Source of the DNA: an uncultured Synechococcus sp.
GTDB taxonomy: Bacteria > Cyanobacteriota > Cyanobacteriia > PCC-6307 > Cyanobiaceae
Direction: 5' to 3'
Assembly (NCBI GenBank): GCA_913050565.1
Contig: CAJWZW010000007.1
Location: 1 to 36,020, forward strand
Length of the DNA stretch: 36,020 nt
The notes beneath the pieces were generated by a model that saw nothing but the letters and a program-made list of their open reading frames with translations, did no database searches and was not told the DNA's origin. Positions 26,255 through 35,444 of the stretch are shown here, piece after piece (within the stretch, counting starts at the first letter, position 1; every line of letters starts with the position of its first letter). The translations under genes and the position numbers were made by a program.

Positions 26255-26850
26255 AGTGCACGCCGTGCCGCCTTGCTGACCAGCCACACCACAGCAAGCG
26301 TCGCCAGCACCCCAATCACGCGCAGCGCCCAGGTACCGGCATCGGCCTGGCCCCCGAGCACATCACCAAAGCGAGCCACGTCACCTGCAAGCGCACCAAG
26401 ACCGCAAAACAACACCGTGCCCGGAAGGATTCCGATCAATCCAAGGCTGTAATCACGCAGGCTCACGTCACTCAGGCCATAGGCCAGGTTGAGCAATGAA
26501 AACGGAAAAGCCGGCGACAGGCGCGTGAGCAGCACCAGCTTCAGCCCCTCCTGGCTGACCGCCCGCTCCACGGCCTGAAGCTTGGGGATCTGCTCCAGGC
26601 GCCGCTGCGCCCACGAGCGCAAAACGGAACGCCCCAGCAGAAACACCACCACAGCACCCAGGCAGGCTCCGAAGAACACCAGCACGCTCCCAACCCAGGT
26701 GCCATAGAGCACACCGGCCAGCATGGAGGCCCACACCCCGGGTAACAGCAAGGTGACCCACAAGGCGTAAAGCGGAATGAACAGCACCGCACCGACTGGG
26801 GAGCGGAGCAGTTCCAACGCATCCGGAAGCCAGTGCTGAAACAGGGACAT
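26230..26850 (-). CDS. TVP38/TMEM64 (VTT-domain, DedA-like) membrane protein
   Basis: A 206-residue membrane protein of the SNARE-associated/VTT family. Hallmarks are the glycine-spaced re-entrant segment AGVLYGTWVGSVLVFFGACLGAVVVFLLGR (about 45-75) and the later LTRLSPAFPFSLLNLAYGLSDVSLRDY with its conserved Arg and Pro-Phe, followed by GILPGTVLFCGLGALAG. Relatives (DedA, UPF0043) help flip lipids such as undecaprenyl phosphate or affect proton-motive-force maintenance; specific roles in this subfamily are not set. I chose the ATG at 26850. An ATG at 26883, five bases after the upstream permease stop, would add 11 residues and give tighter coupling. It is the last gene of the minus-strand exporter unit. 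Confidence 0.88.
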   Translation of the reverse strand: MSLFQHWLPDALELLRSPVGAVLFIPLYALWVTLLLPGVWASMLAGVLYGTWVGSVLVFFGACLGAVVVFLLGRSVLRSWAQRRLEQIPKLQAVERAVSQEGLKLVLLTRLSPAFPFSLLNLAYGLSDVSLRDYSLGLIGILPGTVLFCGLGALAGDVARFGDVLGGQADAGTWALRVIGVLATLAVVWLVSKAARRALQDVESSL

Positions 26851-26888
26851 CAAACGAAAACACCCACCCACAGGGCGGAGCATTGCAC

Positions 26889-27677
26889 TCAACTGGATGC
26901 TGAGGTGTAAAAACGCAGCGCAAACAACCAGAACGAACGAGCTGCTGCAAAAAACACCACCGCCAACCCCAGTCCGGCCAGCAACATCGGCGTCCCTGCT
27001 GAATCGAGCAGCACCTTCGCTGGAATCGTGGTGAGGAAAGCCACAGGCAACACAAAGGTGAACAGCACTCGCAGGGCCGGTGGATAGGCGTTGAGGGGAT
27101 AGCGTCCAGAGGCCAGCAGAGCGCGCAACACCTCGGTGGCATTCCAGGTTTTGACGAACCAGATGCTTGTGGCGGCAATCAGAAACCACAGCGAATAAAG
27201 AATCAATCCACCCGCCAGCAGCATCACCAGGACGATGCACAGCGATGGAATCGTCAGCACCACACCGGCCTGAAGGCTGCCCCAGGCCAGCAGCCCCAGA
27301 CCGAGTCCGATCTCCGGCAATCCAGCGGGGGAAAGCGTTCTCAGTGACAGCCAGAACTGACTGTCGATCGGCTTCAACAGCACGAAATCGAGGGTCCCCT
27401 CCCGAACATGGGTGACGATCGCCCCAAGGTTCGGGCGCAACCAGGTGCTGGCCATGCCGTCGAACACGGTGTAGAGCCCCTGCACCATCAGGGCCTGGGC
27501 CCAGCTCCAACCTCCGAGGGTCTGATCGGGGCCGTAAAACAGCGATAAAAGGAACAGGCTTCCGCTGAGGCTCATCGCAACGGCCAGCAGCTCAATCAGA
27601 ACATTGGCCTGATACTCCAGCTGCACCGCCAGGGCGGTGCTCCAGAAGCGCCGCAGGGTTCGCCAGTAGCGCCCCAT
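26889..27677 (-). CDS. ABC-2 type exporter permease (DUF990 family), second subunit
   Basis: A 262-residue permease with about six hydrophobic helices. GRYWRTLRRFWSTALAVQLEYQANVLIELLA at the N-terminus and the motif VREGTLDFVLLKPIDSQFWLSLR in the first cytoplasmic loop are typical of the DUF990/ABC2_membrane_6 group. The ATG at 27677 overlaps the stop of the other permease gene by one base (TGATG), so the two subunits are probably made one to one and form a heterodimer. With the upstream ATPase it would form an ATP-driven exporter. In Synechocystis, ABC exporters of this type are linked to viologen resistance; here the substrate is unknown. The frame opens further upstream, but that stretch belongs to the other gene. 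Confidence 0.9.
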   Translation of the reverse strand: MGRYWRTLRRFWSTALAVQLEYQANVLIELLAVAMSLSGSLFLLSLFYGPDQTLGGWSWAQALMVQGLYTVFDGMASTWLRPNLGAIVTHVREGTLDFVLLKPIDSQFWLSLRTLSPAGLPEIGLGLGLLAWGSLQAGVVLTIPSLCIVLVMLLAGGLILYSLWFLIAATSIWFVKTWNATEVLRALLASGRYPLNAYPPALRVLFTFVLPVAFLTTIPAKVLLDSAGTPMLLAGLGLAVVFFAAARSFWLFALRFYTSASS

Positions 27678-28474
27678 CAGGCCCCCATGGCGCTGTAACG
27701 GCGCACGCCGGCCCGCCAAAGCACCAACACGAGGGGCAACAGCACGGCAATCCAGGCCAGCTGGGCCCCGAAGCCGGCCATCAGATCAACCGACTGCCCA
27801 GCCAGCACTCGAGCGGGGAAGTCGATCAGATAGGGGAAGGGAGTCCATTGCGCCCAGGCCCGCACCACCGGTGGGAAGGCGGAGAGCGGCGCCAGCAAAC
27901 CGGAGAGGAACACGAACGGGATGAACTGCAACCGCTCAAGAGCACTGGCCTTCTCACTCCAGAAGCACAGGGTTGCAATCAGGCTCTGGAACAAAAAGGC
28001 GATTGCGAATGCCAGCCAGGTGGCCAGCCAGGCCAGCAGGAATCCTCCTGGAGATGGCAACCAGAAGGTGGCGGGCTGGACCGCGAAAAACACCGCAGCG
28101 ATCAGGGCCGCAAAGGGCAGACGGGTGAGCTGCTCGCCGAGATGGGCGGCCACGTATCGCCAGAGCGGGTGCAATGGCTGCAGCAGATAGGGCGACAGCC
28201 TCCCCAGCAGAGCATCCTCCTCAAAGGCATACACCACCCACACCACTGAGAACTGCCGCACCAGATAGGCACTGAGGAAGTAGCGATCCAGCGCCACACC
28301 ATCCAGCCCCAACCCCGACCGCGCCTCACTGCCACTCCAGATGCTCAGCATGATGAACGGCAACACACCGGAGAGGGCCCAGAGGGCGATTTCAGCCCGG
28401 TACTCGAGCATGTGGGCGTACTGGGACCCCAGAAGAACGCGGATGATCCGCCGGTTGAGCCCGAAGATCCGCAT
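27677..28474 (-). CDS. ABC-2 type exporter permease (DUF990 family), first subunit
   Basis: A 265-residue permease with about six helices and the same family pattern: YAHMLEYRAEIALWALSGVLPFIMLSIW at the start, the coupling-loop motif EEDALLGRLSPYLLQPLHPLWRYVAAHLGEQ, and the final RRYSAMGA. It shares its first base with the ATPase stop (TGATG) and its stop with the second permease start, a chain of overlaps that indicates one mRNA and coupled translation. It is predicted in the plasma membrane. It is clearly paralogous in layout to its neighbour but differs in sequence, as is usual for heterodimeric exporters of this class. Confidence 0.9.
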   Translation of the reverse strand: MRIFGLNRRIIRVLLGSQYAHMLEYRAEIALWALSGVLPFIMLSIWSGSEARSGLGLDGVALDRYFLSAYLVRQFSVVWVVYAFEEDALLGRLSPYLLQPLHPLWRYVAAHLGEQLTRLPFAALIAAVFFAVQPATFWLPSPGGFLLAWLATWLAFAIAFLFQSLIATLCFWSEKASALERLQFIPFVFLSGLLAPLSAFPPVVRAWAQWTPFPYLIDFPARVLAGQSVDLMAGFGAQLAWIAVLLPLVLVLWRAGVRRYSAMGA

Positions 28475-29448
28475 CAGACGCGCCCCTGCCGGAACAACCC
28501 ACCGATCAGTTCCTCGATCGGTGGGTCGGTCACATCAAGGTCGCGCACCGGAAAGCGTTCCAGCAGCTGCGCCACCACCTCGGTGAGCTGATCCCGAGGG
28601 ACCAGCAGGCGCACCTCGCAGCCCTCCATCCGCTCGATGCGGCCAAAGCCAGCCAATGCTTCAGGCTCACCGGGCGATTCCAGCTCCAACCGCACTTCCC
28701 GCTCCGGCGCCAGCTGTTCAGCGAGACCCTCGAGCGGTCCGTCATGGAACAGACGCCCCTGGTGAATCAGCAGCACCCGGGGACAGAGGGCGGTGATGTC
28801 GGCCATGTAGTGGCTGGTGAGCAGCACCGTTGCCCCCGTGCGGCGGTTGTACTCCGCCAGAAACTGACGCACCCGGGCCTGGGCATTCACATCCAGTCCA
28901 AGGGTGGGTTCATCGAGAAACAGCACCTCCGGTTCATGCAGCAGTGCGGCGAGCAGTTCGGCCTTCATCCGCTGGCCCAGCGACAGCTTGCGTACCGGGC
29001 GGCTGAGTTCCTCCCCCAGCTCGAGCAGGTCGGCCAGATCGCGAATCCGCCGCTGCGCAACAGCTTCGGGAATGCCGTACACCGCCGCATTCACCCGCAG
29101 CGAATCCATCGGCGGCAGATCCCAGAGCAGCTGCTGCTTCTGCCCCATCACCAGCGTGATCCGGCGGAGAAAATCCGCCTGGCGCCGCTGAGGACTGAAC
29201 CCCGCCACCTCCACCCGTCCGCCACTGGGATGGATCAACCCGCAGAGCATTTTGAGCGTGGTGGTTTTGCCGGCCCCATTGGCCCCGAGAAAACCCACCA
29301 TCTCTCCTGGCTCGATTGAGAACGACACGTCCTGGACCGCCATCACATCCCGGGTACGACGGCGGACAAAGTGGCGCAGCGTGCCTGCAAAACCGGGCTG
29401 CTTCTCAGCAACCCGGTAGATCTTGTTCAGCCCATCAACCTGAATCAC
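28474..29448 (-). CDS. ABC exporter ATP-binding protein (ABC-2 type)
   Basis: A 324-residue nucleotide-binding subunit. It has Walker A GANGAGKT (55-62), the signature LSLGQRMKAEL (family variant of LSGGQ), Walker B VLFLDEPTLGLD and the switch His in LLTSHYMADI. The C-terminal 90 residues form the extension seen in drug/antibiotic and polysaccharide-type ABC-2 exporters. The start is a GTG at 29448, four bases after the valS stop, so it belongs to the same minus-strand run as valS. With the two DUF990-type permeases it makes a complete exporter. The nature of the exported molecule cannot be read from the sequence; lipids, drugs or viologen-like compounds are possible. Confidence 0.94.
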   Translation of the reverse strand: MIQVDGLNKIYRVAEKQPGFAGTLRHFVRRRTRDVMAVQDVSFSIEPGEMVGFLGANGAGKTTTLKMLCGLIHPSGGRVEVAGFSPQRRQADFLRRITLVMGQKQQLLWDLPPMDSLRVNAAVYGIPEAVAQRRIRDLADLLELGEELSRPVRKLSLGQRMKAELLAALLHEPEVLFLDEPTLGLDVNAQARVRQFLAEYNRRTGATVLLTSHYMADITALCPRVLLIHQGRLFHDGPLEGLAEQLAPEREVRLELESPGEPEALAGFGRIERMEGCEVRLLVPRDQLTEVVAQLLERFPVRDLDVTDPPIEELIGGLFRQGRV

Positions 29449-29452
29449 CGAT

Positions 29453-32197
29453 TCAGCTGAGGTCGGCCATGCGTTTGCGGGCCAGATCCGCCTGCGCTTG
29501 CTTCTCGGCCAGATTGGCCTGGCATTCCGCCACCACCTCCGGCGGCGCCTTATCAGCGAAGTTGGGATTGTTCAGCCGGCCGGCCAGGCCCTTGATCTCC
29601 TTCTCCGCCTTGGCGATGTCTTTCTCCAGACGGCCCTTGAGCGCCTCCAGATCCACCAGGCCCTCGATCGGTAACAGCACCTGAAGCTCACCGCTCACCC
29701 CCGCCAGAGCCTTGGCCACCGGCGCGGCATCGGCATCGGCGGGAGCCATCACCGCCACCGATTCAGCCCTGGTGAGAGCAGTGATGTCGGCCAGGCCCTG
29801 GGTGAGCACTTCAGCAAGCTCGCCGCGGCCGGTGACGAAACGCACCGGCACGGACTGCGAGGGTTTGAGCCCGGCGACCGCACGGAGGTTGCGCACCACG
29901 CGGATGGCGCCGATCAGTTCAGCGAAGGAGGATTCCAGCGCATCATCGAGAACGCTCTCATCCAGCGCCGGCCAGGGCTGCAACGCCAGGAACGTGGATT
30001 CGGATGCCGCGGTGACGCTGTGCCAGAGCTCCTCGGTGAGGTGGGGCATCAGCGGATGCAGCATCAGGTGCATCTGGCTGATCACCTTGGCCAGCACCTG
30101 CTTGGCCACCCGCTGATCGGCAAGGGCCTCAGCTGAGGGGTTCTCACCAGGGTTGAGCCGGCGCTTGCTCAGCTCCAGATACCAGTCGCAGACGTCGTTC
30201 CAGGCGAATTCGTACAGCCCTTTGGCCGCTTCACCCAGGGCATAACTGCTGTAGCGCTCGGCCGTCTCCCGGTTCACCCGGGCCAGACGGGAGAGGATCC
30301 AGCGGTCCGCCAGCTGCAGGGCAGCGGGGTCGGGATCACCGAGTTGGGCCGGCGTTTCGCCGCCCAGGTTCATCAACGCGAAACGGGTGGCGTTCCACAG
30401 CTTGTTGGCGAAGTTGCGCGAGGCCTCCACCGTGGCCGATGTGTCCTTCTTGCGGTCGTAATCCAGGCGGATGTCCTGCCCCGCACCGGCCACTTCCCGT
30501 ACCAGGGCGAAGCGCAGAGCATCGGTGCCGTAGCGGTCGATCAGCAGCAGCGGATCGATGCCGTTGCCGGCGCTCTTGCTCATCTTGCGGTTCTGCTCAT
30601 CCCGCACCAGGCCGTGGATGTAGACGTCCTTGAACGGCATCTCACCGGTGAAGGCGCCGGCCATCATCGTCATCCGGGCCACCCAGAAAAAAATGATGTC
30701 GAAACCCGTCACCAGCGTGCTGGTCGGGTACCAGCGCTGGAGATCGGCACTGTCGGCATCGGGCCAACCCAGGGTGGAGAAGGGCCAGAGGCCGCTGGAG
30801 AACCAGGTGTCGAGCACGTCTTCGTCCTGCTCGATCTCCGCCGCCGTGCCGTACTCAGCCTTGGCCTTCTCCAGGGCTTCGGCTTCGTTGCGGGCCACCA
30901 CGTAGGGCGTGGTGTCGGTGTACCTGCCACCGGTCTCGCTGATCACGAACCAGGCAGGAATGCGATGGCCCCACCAGAGCTGGCGGCTGATGCACCAGTC
31001 GCGGATGTCGGTGAGCCAGTCGCGGTACACCTTCTCCCAGCGCTCGGGGATGAAGCGGGGATCCTGCTTCTCAAGAGCTTCGCGGCAACGGGCCGCCATG
31101 GGCTCGGTCTTCACGAACCACTGGGTTGAGAGCAGGGGCTCCACCGGCACTTTGCCGCGGTCGGAATAGGGGACGCTGTGGCGGTAGTCCTCCACCTTCA
31201 CCAGCAGCCCCAGCTCCTCCAAACCGGCCACCACCGCCTTGCGGGCCTCGAAGCGATCCAGCCCTTCGAACTGACCGGCCTCTTTGTTCATCGTGCCGTT
31301 TTTGCGCATCACCGTGATCTGCGGCAGACCATGGCGCTGGCCGATGGCGAAATCGTTGGGATCGTGAGCGGGCGTCACCTTGACGCAACCGGTGCCGAAA
31401 TCCTTCTCCACGTGGTCGTCGGCCACGATCGGGATCTCCCGCCCCACAAAGGGAAGCGTCAGGGTCTGGCCCACCAGGTGGGCATAGCGTTCGTCGCTGG
31501 GATTCACCGCCACCGCCGTGTCGCCCAGCATCGTTTCGGGGCGGGTGGTGGCGACTTCCAGATAGCCCTCACCCCTGCTGAGTGGATAGCGGAAATGCCA
31601 GAGATGGCCATCCACCTCCTTCATCTCCACCTCCAGGTCACTCACCGCCGAACCGGAGGCGGGACACCAGTTCACGAGGTATTCACCGCGGTAGATCAGC
31701 CCCTGCTCGTGCAGGCGGACGAAGGCCTCCTTCACCGCTTCGCTCAGCCCCTCATCCAGGGTGAAGCGCTGTCGCCTCCAATCCACCGAGTAACCCAGGC
31801 GCCGCAGCTGGCCAACGATGCGCCCACCGCTTTCAGACTTCCATTGCCAGGCCCGCTCCAGAAACGCCTCTCGGCCGAGATCACGGCGTGTTTTGCCCTC
31901 CTCCTTCAGCTGCTTCTCGAGAATCGTCTGCACGGCAATGGACGCATGATCCGTACCGGGCAGGCAGAGCACATTTTTTCCAGCCAGGCGCTGGTAGCGA
32001 ACGATCGTGTCGATGAGCGCCGTGTTGAAGGCATGACCCATGTGCAGGCTGCCGGTGACGTTCGGTGGCGGTATCACCACAGAAAACGGATCGCCAGACG
32101 CCTGCGGATCAGGGTGGAATGCCCCCTGGTCCTCCCAGGCCTGCTGCCAACGCGCTTCCGTACCAACCGGGTCGTAGGTCTTGGCCAGTTCGGGCAC
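29453..32197 (-). CDS. valS: Valyl-tRNA synthetase
   Basis: A 914-residue class-I aminoacyl-tRNA synthetase of normal length. The HIGH motif is HMGH at residues 52-55 ([13 protein letters not shown]) and the KMSKS loop is in [14 protein letters not shown]. Between them lies the large editing domain that removes mischarged threonine ([17 protein letters not shown]). The C-terminal anticodon-binding domain is followed by a coiled-coil arm (about 860-914, [28 protein letters not shown]). It charges tRNA-Val in the cytosol. The start is a GTG at 32197 with no clear Shine-Dalgarno sequence, chosen for the family opening [16 protein letters not shown]. The ABC exporter genes follow immediately; the ubiquitous valS is an unusual head for an exporter unit. 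Confidence 0.97.
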   Translation of the reverse strand: MPELAKTYDPVGTEARWQQAWEDQGAFHPDPQASGDPFSVVIPPPNVTGSLHMGHAFNTALIDTIVRYQRLAGKNVLCLPGTDHASIAVQTILEKQLKEEGKTRRDLGREAFLERAWQWKSESGGRIVGQLRRLGYSVDWRRQRFTLDEGLSEAVKEAFVRLHEQGLIYRGEYLVNWCPASGSAVSDLEVEMKEVDGHLWHFRYPLSRGEGYLEVATTRPETMLGDTAVAVNPSDERYAHLVGQTLTLPFVGREIPIVADDHVEKDFGTGCVKVTPAHDPNDFAIGQRHGLPQITVMRKNGTMNKEAGQFEGLDRFEARKAVVAGLEELGLLVKVEDYRHSVPYSDRGKVPVEPLLSTQWFVKTEPMAARCREALEKQDPRFIPERWEKVYRDWLTDIRDWCISRQLWWGHRIPAWFVISETGGRYTDTTPYVVARNEAEALEKAKAEYGTAAEIEQDEDVLDTWFSSGLWPFSTLGWPDADSADLQRWYPTSTLVTGFDIIFFWVARMTMMAGAFTGEMPFKDVYIHGLVRDEQNRKMSKSAGNGIDPLLLIDRYGTDALRFALVREVAGAGQDIRLDYDRKKDTSATVEASRNFANKLWNATRFALMNLGGETPAQLGDPDPAALQLADRWILSRLARVNRETAERYSSYALGEAAKGLYEFAWNDVCDWYLELSKRRLNPGENPSAEALADQRVAKQVLAKVISQMHLMLHPLMPHLTEELWHSVTAASESTFLALQPWPALDESVLDDALESSFAELIGAIRVVRNLRAVAGLKPSQSVPVRFVTGRGELAEVLTQGLADITALTRAESVAVMAPADADAAPVAKALAGVSGELQVLLPIEGLVDLEALKGRLEKDIAKAEKEIKGLAGRLNNPNFADKAPPEVVAECQANLAEKQAQADLARKRMADLS

Positions 32198-32286
32198 AGG
32201 AGGCAGAACGTTGATCCGGCCATGCTCGCAAAAGATCCTGCCGACCCTGCCGTCCGTCTTTAACCTCAGCGGACGTCCGGGAACTT

Positions 32287-33528
32287 ATGAACGCTGCGTT
32301 CAACCGATCGTTGCTCACAGGCCTGGCTTGCTGGTTGTTGAGCGGTTGCGGAGCGGTCAACGGGCCTGCCGTTGTGGACATCATCCGCACCATCGACAGA
32401 AGCGATGGCATCACCAGTGAGGACTATGACGAGCTGACCGACATCTCAGATCAGGTGTTCCGACAGATCCGGGACCTTGATCCACAGATCTACCCGCAGC
32501 TGACCCTGTTCACCAGCAGGAACTTTGTTCAGCACATCAATCAGCGAACCCAGAGTGGCTTCGGGCCAGACCTGATCGTCACCGACAGCGAGACAGCCCT
32601 GGAGCTCTACAGGCTCGACCTGATCGATCCGATCAGCCTCCCATTGAAGAACGGCCAGGACACGCCGCAAAGCTTTCTGGACCTTGTCACCGCGGAAGAC
32701 GGTGCCCTGGTCGCTCGGCCGGTGCAGCAGTTCGTGCAGCTCGCCTGCTTCAACAAGAGTCGACTCCCTGCCCCGCCAGGCAGCCTGAATGAACTGGCAC
32801 AGACCAGCAGCGATTCCACCTTCGGCCTGGCCATCCAGCTCAAAGACCTCTACTGGAGTGCTCAGGCTTTCAACGCCACCCCTGCTTTCCAAGCCGCTAT
32901 CAAGGGCTCAACCGTCAGTGATGAAAGTCGTGCCAGGGTCACGGCCTGGCTGCAATGGCTGGTGGGATCCAGTTATCAGCAGAACATTCGCTTTCTCAAC
33001 AGTCAGAAGCTCCTTCGCCAGGGCCTGATCAAGGGCGAACTGGACTGGATCACCTGCTGGAGCAGCAACCTGAAGCGACTGAAAGCGCAGATGGGTGACA
33101 ACCTCGGCATCGCAGCTCTTCCACAAGGCCCTGCAGAACGCCGCAGAGCTTCCACAAAGCTTGAGGTGTGGGCACTGGGGAAGAACTCCAGTCCACTTCA
33201 ACGACGTAAAGCCCTTGTGATGCTCGAGTTCATCACCAAACCCTGGGCACAGAAGACCTATTCCCTGATGAGCTCCAGCGCCATGCCCGTCAGCAAAAAG
33301 GCTGCCGCAATTGTTGCTTCCAAAATTCCTGGGGGCCGCGAAGCCCTGAACAACTTTGCCCAGTCCAATGAGAAGCGCCTGAAACCAGTTCGCGTGAAGG
33401 CTCTGATCTTCAGAGATCCCCTGAAATACGAAAAAGTCTCCGACGCTTTGCTCGACACCATCTATGACATTGCAACGCCGCAGGAGAGCACCAAAGCCAT
33501 TCTCAGAGATCTGAGGGAGGAGAACTGA
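32287..33528 (+). CDS. Lipoprotein resembling a family-1 extracellular solute-binding protein
   Basis: A 413-residue protein with a lipoprotein signal: a short basic start, a hydrophobic stretch (LLTGLACWLL) and a lipobox LSG-Cys21. The body has the two-lobe solute-binding-protein pattern: PDLIVTDSETALELYRLDLIDPISLP (about 94-119), PVQQFVQLACFNKSRL, then WLQWLVGSSYQQN and GELDWITCWSSNLKRLKAQMGDNLGIAALPQGP. It ends with WALGKNSSPLQRRKALVMLEFITKPWAQKTYSLMSSSAMPVSKKA, typical of sugar-type binding proteins. No ABC permease or ATPase is beside it. Instead its stop overlaps the start of an MscS channel gene (TGATG). It is therefore probably a periplasmic ligand sensor or regulator of that channel, which is inference. 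Ligand unknown. Confidence 0.85.
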   Translation: MNAAFNRSLLTGLACWLLSGCGAVNGPAVVDIIRTIDRSDGITSEDYDELTDISDQVFRQIRDLDPQIYPQLTLFTSRNFVQHINQRTQSGFGPDLIVTDSETALELYRLDLIDPISLPLKNGQDTPQSFLDLVTAEDGALVARPVQQFVQLACFNKSRLPAPPGSLNELAQTSSDSTFGLAIQLKDLYWSAQAFNATPAFQAAIKGSTVSDESRARVTAWLQWLVGSSYQQNIRFLNSQKLLRQGLIKGELDWITCWSSNLKRLKAQMGDNLGIAALPQGPAERRRASTKLEVWALGKNSSPLQRRKALVMLEFITKPWAQKTYSLMSSSAMPVSKKAAAIVASKIPGGREALNNFAQSNEKRLKPVRVKALIFRDPLKYEKVSDALLDTIYDIATPQESTKAILRDLREEN

Positions 33529-34841
33529 TGCTTGAGGCTCTGAGCCGAGAACTGATCACCTGGCTGGGCTACCTGCAACGAACCGCGGTGTTGGTGCAGG
33601 TGGCGATTGTGGTGATCACGGTGGTCCTGGACAAAAGGAGTCGATTGACCCGGAGAGTGAATTCCGAGTTTCTCCGCAGTGTGTCCCCCCTGATCGCTCC
33701 AGGACTCCTGATCCTGCTGGGCTTCGCGATGAAGTTGGTGGGTGTGCCTGGTGGCTATCTGCAGTACCTGGCACTGCTATGGCTGATCTGGCGCTTGATT
33801 GAACCAGCCAATTTGCTGCTGAGTCGGCGGTTCCCGAAGCTCCCTGTTGAAGAACTTGATCGATCGCTGTTCAGGCCGATTCTGCTGATCTTCTCCGTCC
33901 TGAGTTTTTTTCAGATCCTCGGCAGTCGTCAGTCTCTTTCGATCATTGAGATCGGAGAGGTTTTTGGGGTGACCCTCACCGTGGGCAAGCTCCTCACAGC
34001 CCTGGTGGTCACTTACCTGATCACCGCATACGCCCGCAGACCTGCGGCTTTTGTGGCATGGCTGGGGGGCTCATTCCTGGGTCTGAAGCCTCAGAGGCAA
34101 AGGGCGATGGAGGTGATTTTCCAGTACTCCGTGATCGCGATCGGGGTGATGGGAGTGGCTTATTACATCGGCATCAACGGCACTGCCCTGGTGGCGGTGG
34201 CCGGTGGCCTCTCGGTGGGCATCGGATTCGGCATCAAAGAGATCATCTCCAACTTCATCAGCAGTCTCTGGCTGCTGTTTGAAGGCTCTGTACGCCCGGG
34301 CGAAATCCTGATGATCAACGGAGATCCCTGCACGGTGCGGAAACTGGGGATGCGGGCCACCCAACTGCGCCGCGGCCGGGATGGAGCGGAACTGCTGATT
34401 CCCAATCAGAACTTCTTCACTCAGGAGGCCGAGTCGTACACCGCTGAGGAAACCTCACGCAGGGACGCTGTCGTGGTGGGAGCTGCGTACCACCATGAAC
34501 CTCGAGAGGTGATCGCAATCCTGGAAGCGGTCGCCAAGGAACACGAGAAAATTCTGTCTTACCCAGCCCCTGCTGCATTCACGATTGAATTCGCCGACTC
34601 CTCGATCAACTACAAGTTGCTGTTCTGGGTCCGGAACCCCCTCGATGCCTTCGGGGTTGGGAGCGATCTTCGCCAGGAGATCTGGACAGCCTTCGAAAAG
34701 AACGGGATCGGCATTCCCTTCCCCCAGCAACAGGTGTATCCGATGGAATGGCCTCCATCAAAAGACGAAACCCTTCGGATCGGTGGTTCACCCCGGCAGC
34801 TTCAGGCGGAAGAAACCGAATCAGCCGGCGAGACGCCTTAG
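33528..34841 (+). CDS. MscS-family mechanosensitive channel
   Basis: A 437-residue channel, larger than E. coli MscS because of extra N-terminal helices. About six hydrophobic segments (from about 17 to 214) precede the pore helix, ALVAVAGGLSVGIGFGIKEIISNFISSLWLLFEGSVRPGEIL (220-261), which carries the alternating Gly/Ala pattern and the conserved N-F-x-S. The beta domain (GDPCTVRKLGMRATQLRRGRDGAELLIPNQNF) and the alpha/beta vestibule domain follow. MscS channels open under membrane tension to release osmolytes; larger members may be ligand-gated. The ATG overlaps the lipoprotein stop by one base, so the two proteins are co-translated. The last 21 bases overlap the convergent oxygenase gene. 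Confidence 0.93.
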   Translation: MLEALSRELITWLGYLQRTAVLVQVAIVVITVVLDKRSRLTRRVNSEFLRSVSPLIAPGLLILLGFAMKLVGVPGGYLQYLALLWLIWRLIEPANLLLSRRFPKLPVEELDRSLFRPILLIFSVLSFFQILGSRQSLSIIEIGEVFGVTLTVGKLLTALVVTYLITAYARRPAAFVAWLGGSFLGLKPQRQRAMEVIFQYSVIAIGVMGVAYYIGINGTALVAVAGGLSVGIGFGIKEIISNFISSLWLLFEGSVRPGEILMINGDPCTVRKLGMRATQLRRGRDGAELLIPNQNFFTQEAESYTAEETSRRDAVVVGAAYHHEPREVIAILEAVAKEHEKILSYPAPAAFTIEFADSSINYKLLFWVRNPLDAFGVGSDLRQEIWTAFEKNGIGIPFPQQQVYPMEWPPSKDETLRIGGSPRQLQAEETESAGETP

Positions 34842-35444
34842 GTAGTCAGCCTGTCTTCCGGCATTGATCCAACCGGTGGCGATCAGTTTGCTGTCTGATT
34901 CACTCACCCTTCCGCGGTGAATGTGAGAAGGGCCAGCGGGAAACACCACCAGCTTGCCCCGCTCGGCCGGTTCATGGTGATCCTGCCAGTGGAATTCGGT
35001 GCCCGCCTCATCCACGTCGTTGCAGTAGAGAATCCAGGCGAGCACACGGTGAACAGGTTCAGTGGCCTCATTGCTGATGGTCCAGTCGCAATGCCACCGC
35101 TTGAAACCTTCGCCTGGGGCGTAGTGCTGAAGGTTGAAAATCGGATTCACAAACAGGCTCTGATCCGGGCAGCACTCCTGGAACTTGGGCCGCTCCTGCA
35201 GGTAACGCTGCAACCCGGCGGTGACCCCTCGCAGCACCAACTGCGCCAGAGCAAAGGACTCCGGTTCGGAGCGATCGATCGCCACCAGGCTGATGTCGGT
35301 GCTCTCTTTGGCCGGCTGTTCATCCCCTGCCGATCCGAAGGCCACACCAGCTCGCCTCAGATCATCCCGGCGACCGTAGAACTCAACAACGGCATCGGCC
35401 ACGGCCTCAAAGCCCGCATTGCGATAACTCCCGATCAGATTCAT
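34821..35444 (-). CDS. 2-oxoglutarate/Fe(II)-dependent oxygenase-like (prolyl 4-hydroxylase-like) protein
   Basis: A 207-residue protein from the ATG at 35444; the longer frame to 35495 has Cys/Arg-rich junk and overlaps the next gene. The double-stranded beta-helix metal site is visible: His118-x-Asp120 in YAPGEGFKRWHCDW, and a distal His174 or His176 in FPAGPSHIHRGRV, with basic residues after it to bind 2-oxoglutarate. NLQHYAPGEGFKRWH is typical of P4H-like dioxygenases. These hydroxylate proteins or small molecules using O2, Fe(II) and 2-oxoglutarate in the cytosol; the substrate is unknown. It overlaps the upstream unknown gene by four bases (ATGA) and the 3' end of the convergent MscS gene by 21 bases. 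Confidence 0.86.
   Translation of the reverse strand: MNLIGSYRNAGFEAVADAVVEFYGRRDDLRRAGVAFGSAGDEQPAKESTDISLVAIDRSEPESFALAQLVLRGVTAGLQRYLQERPKFQECCPDQSLFVNPIFNLQHYAPGEGFKRWHCDWTISNEATEPVHRVLAWILYCNDVDEAGTEFHWQDHHEPAERGKLVVFPAGPSHIHRGRVSESDSKLIATGWINAGRQADYLRRLAG

Noticed and set aside
26851-27510. Extension of the TVP38-like frame upstream to 27510
   Set aside because: The added residues overlap the ABC permease gene on the same strand in another phase and do not resemble the VTT family.
31178-32263. A 361-codon plus-strand open frame
   Set aside because: Antisense to valS; the valS frame carries all expected motifs, while this one has none.
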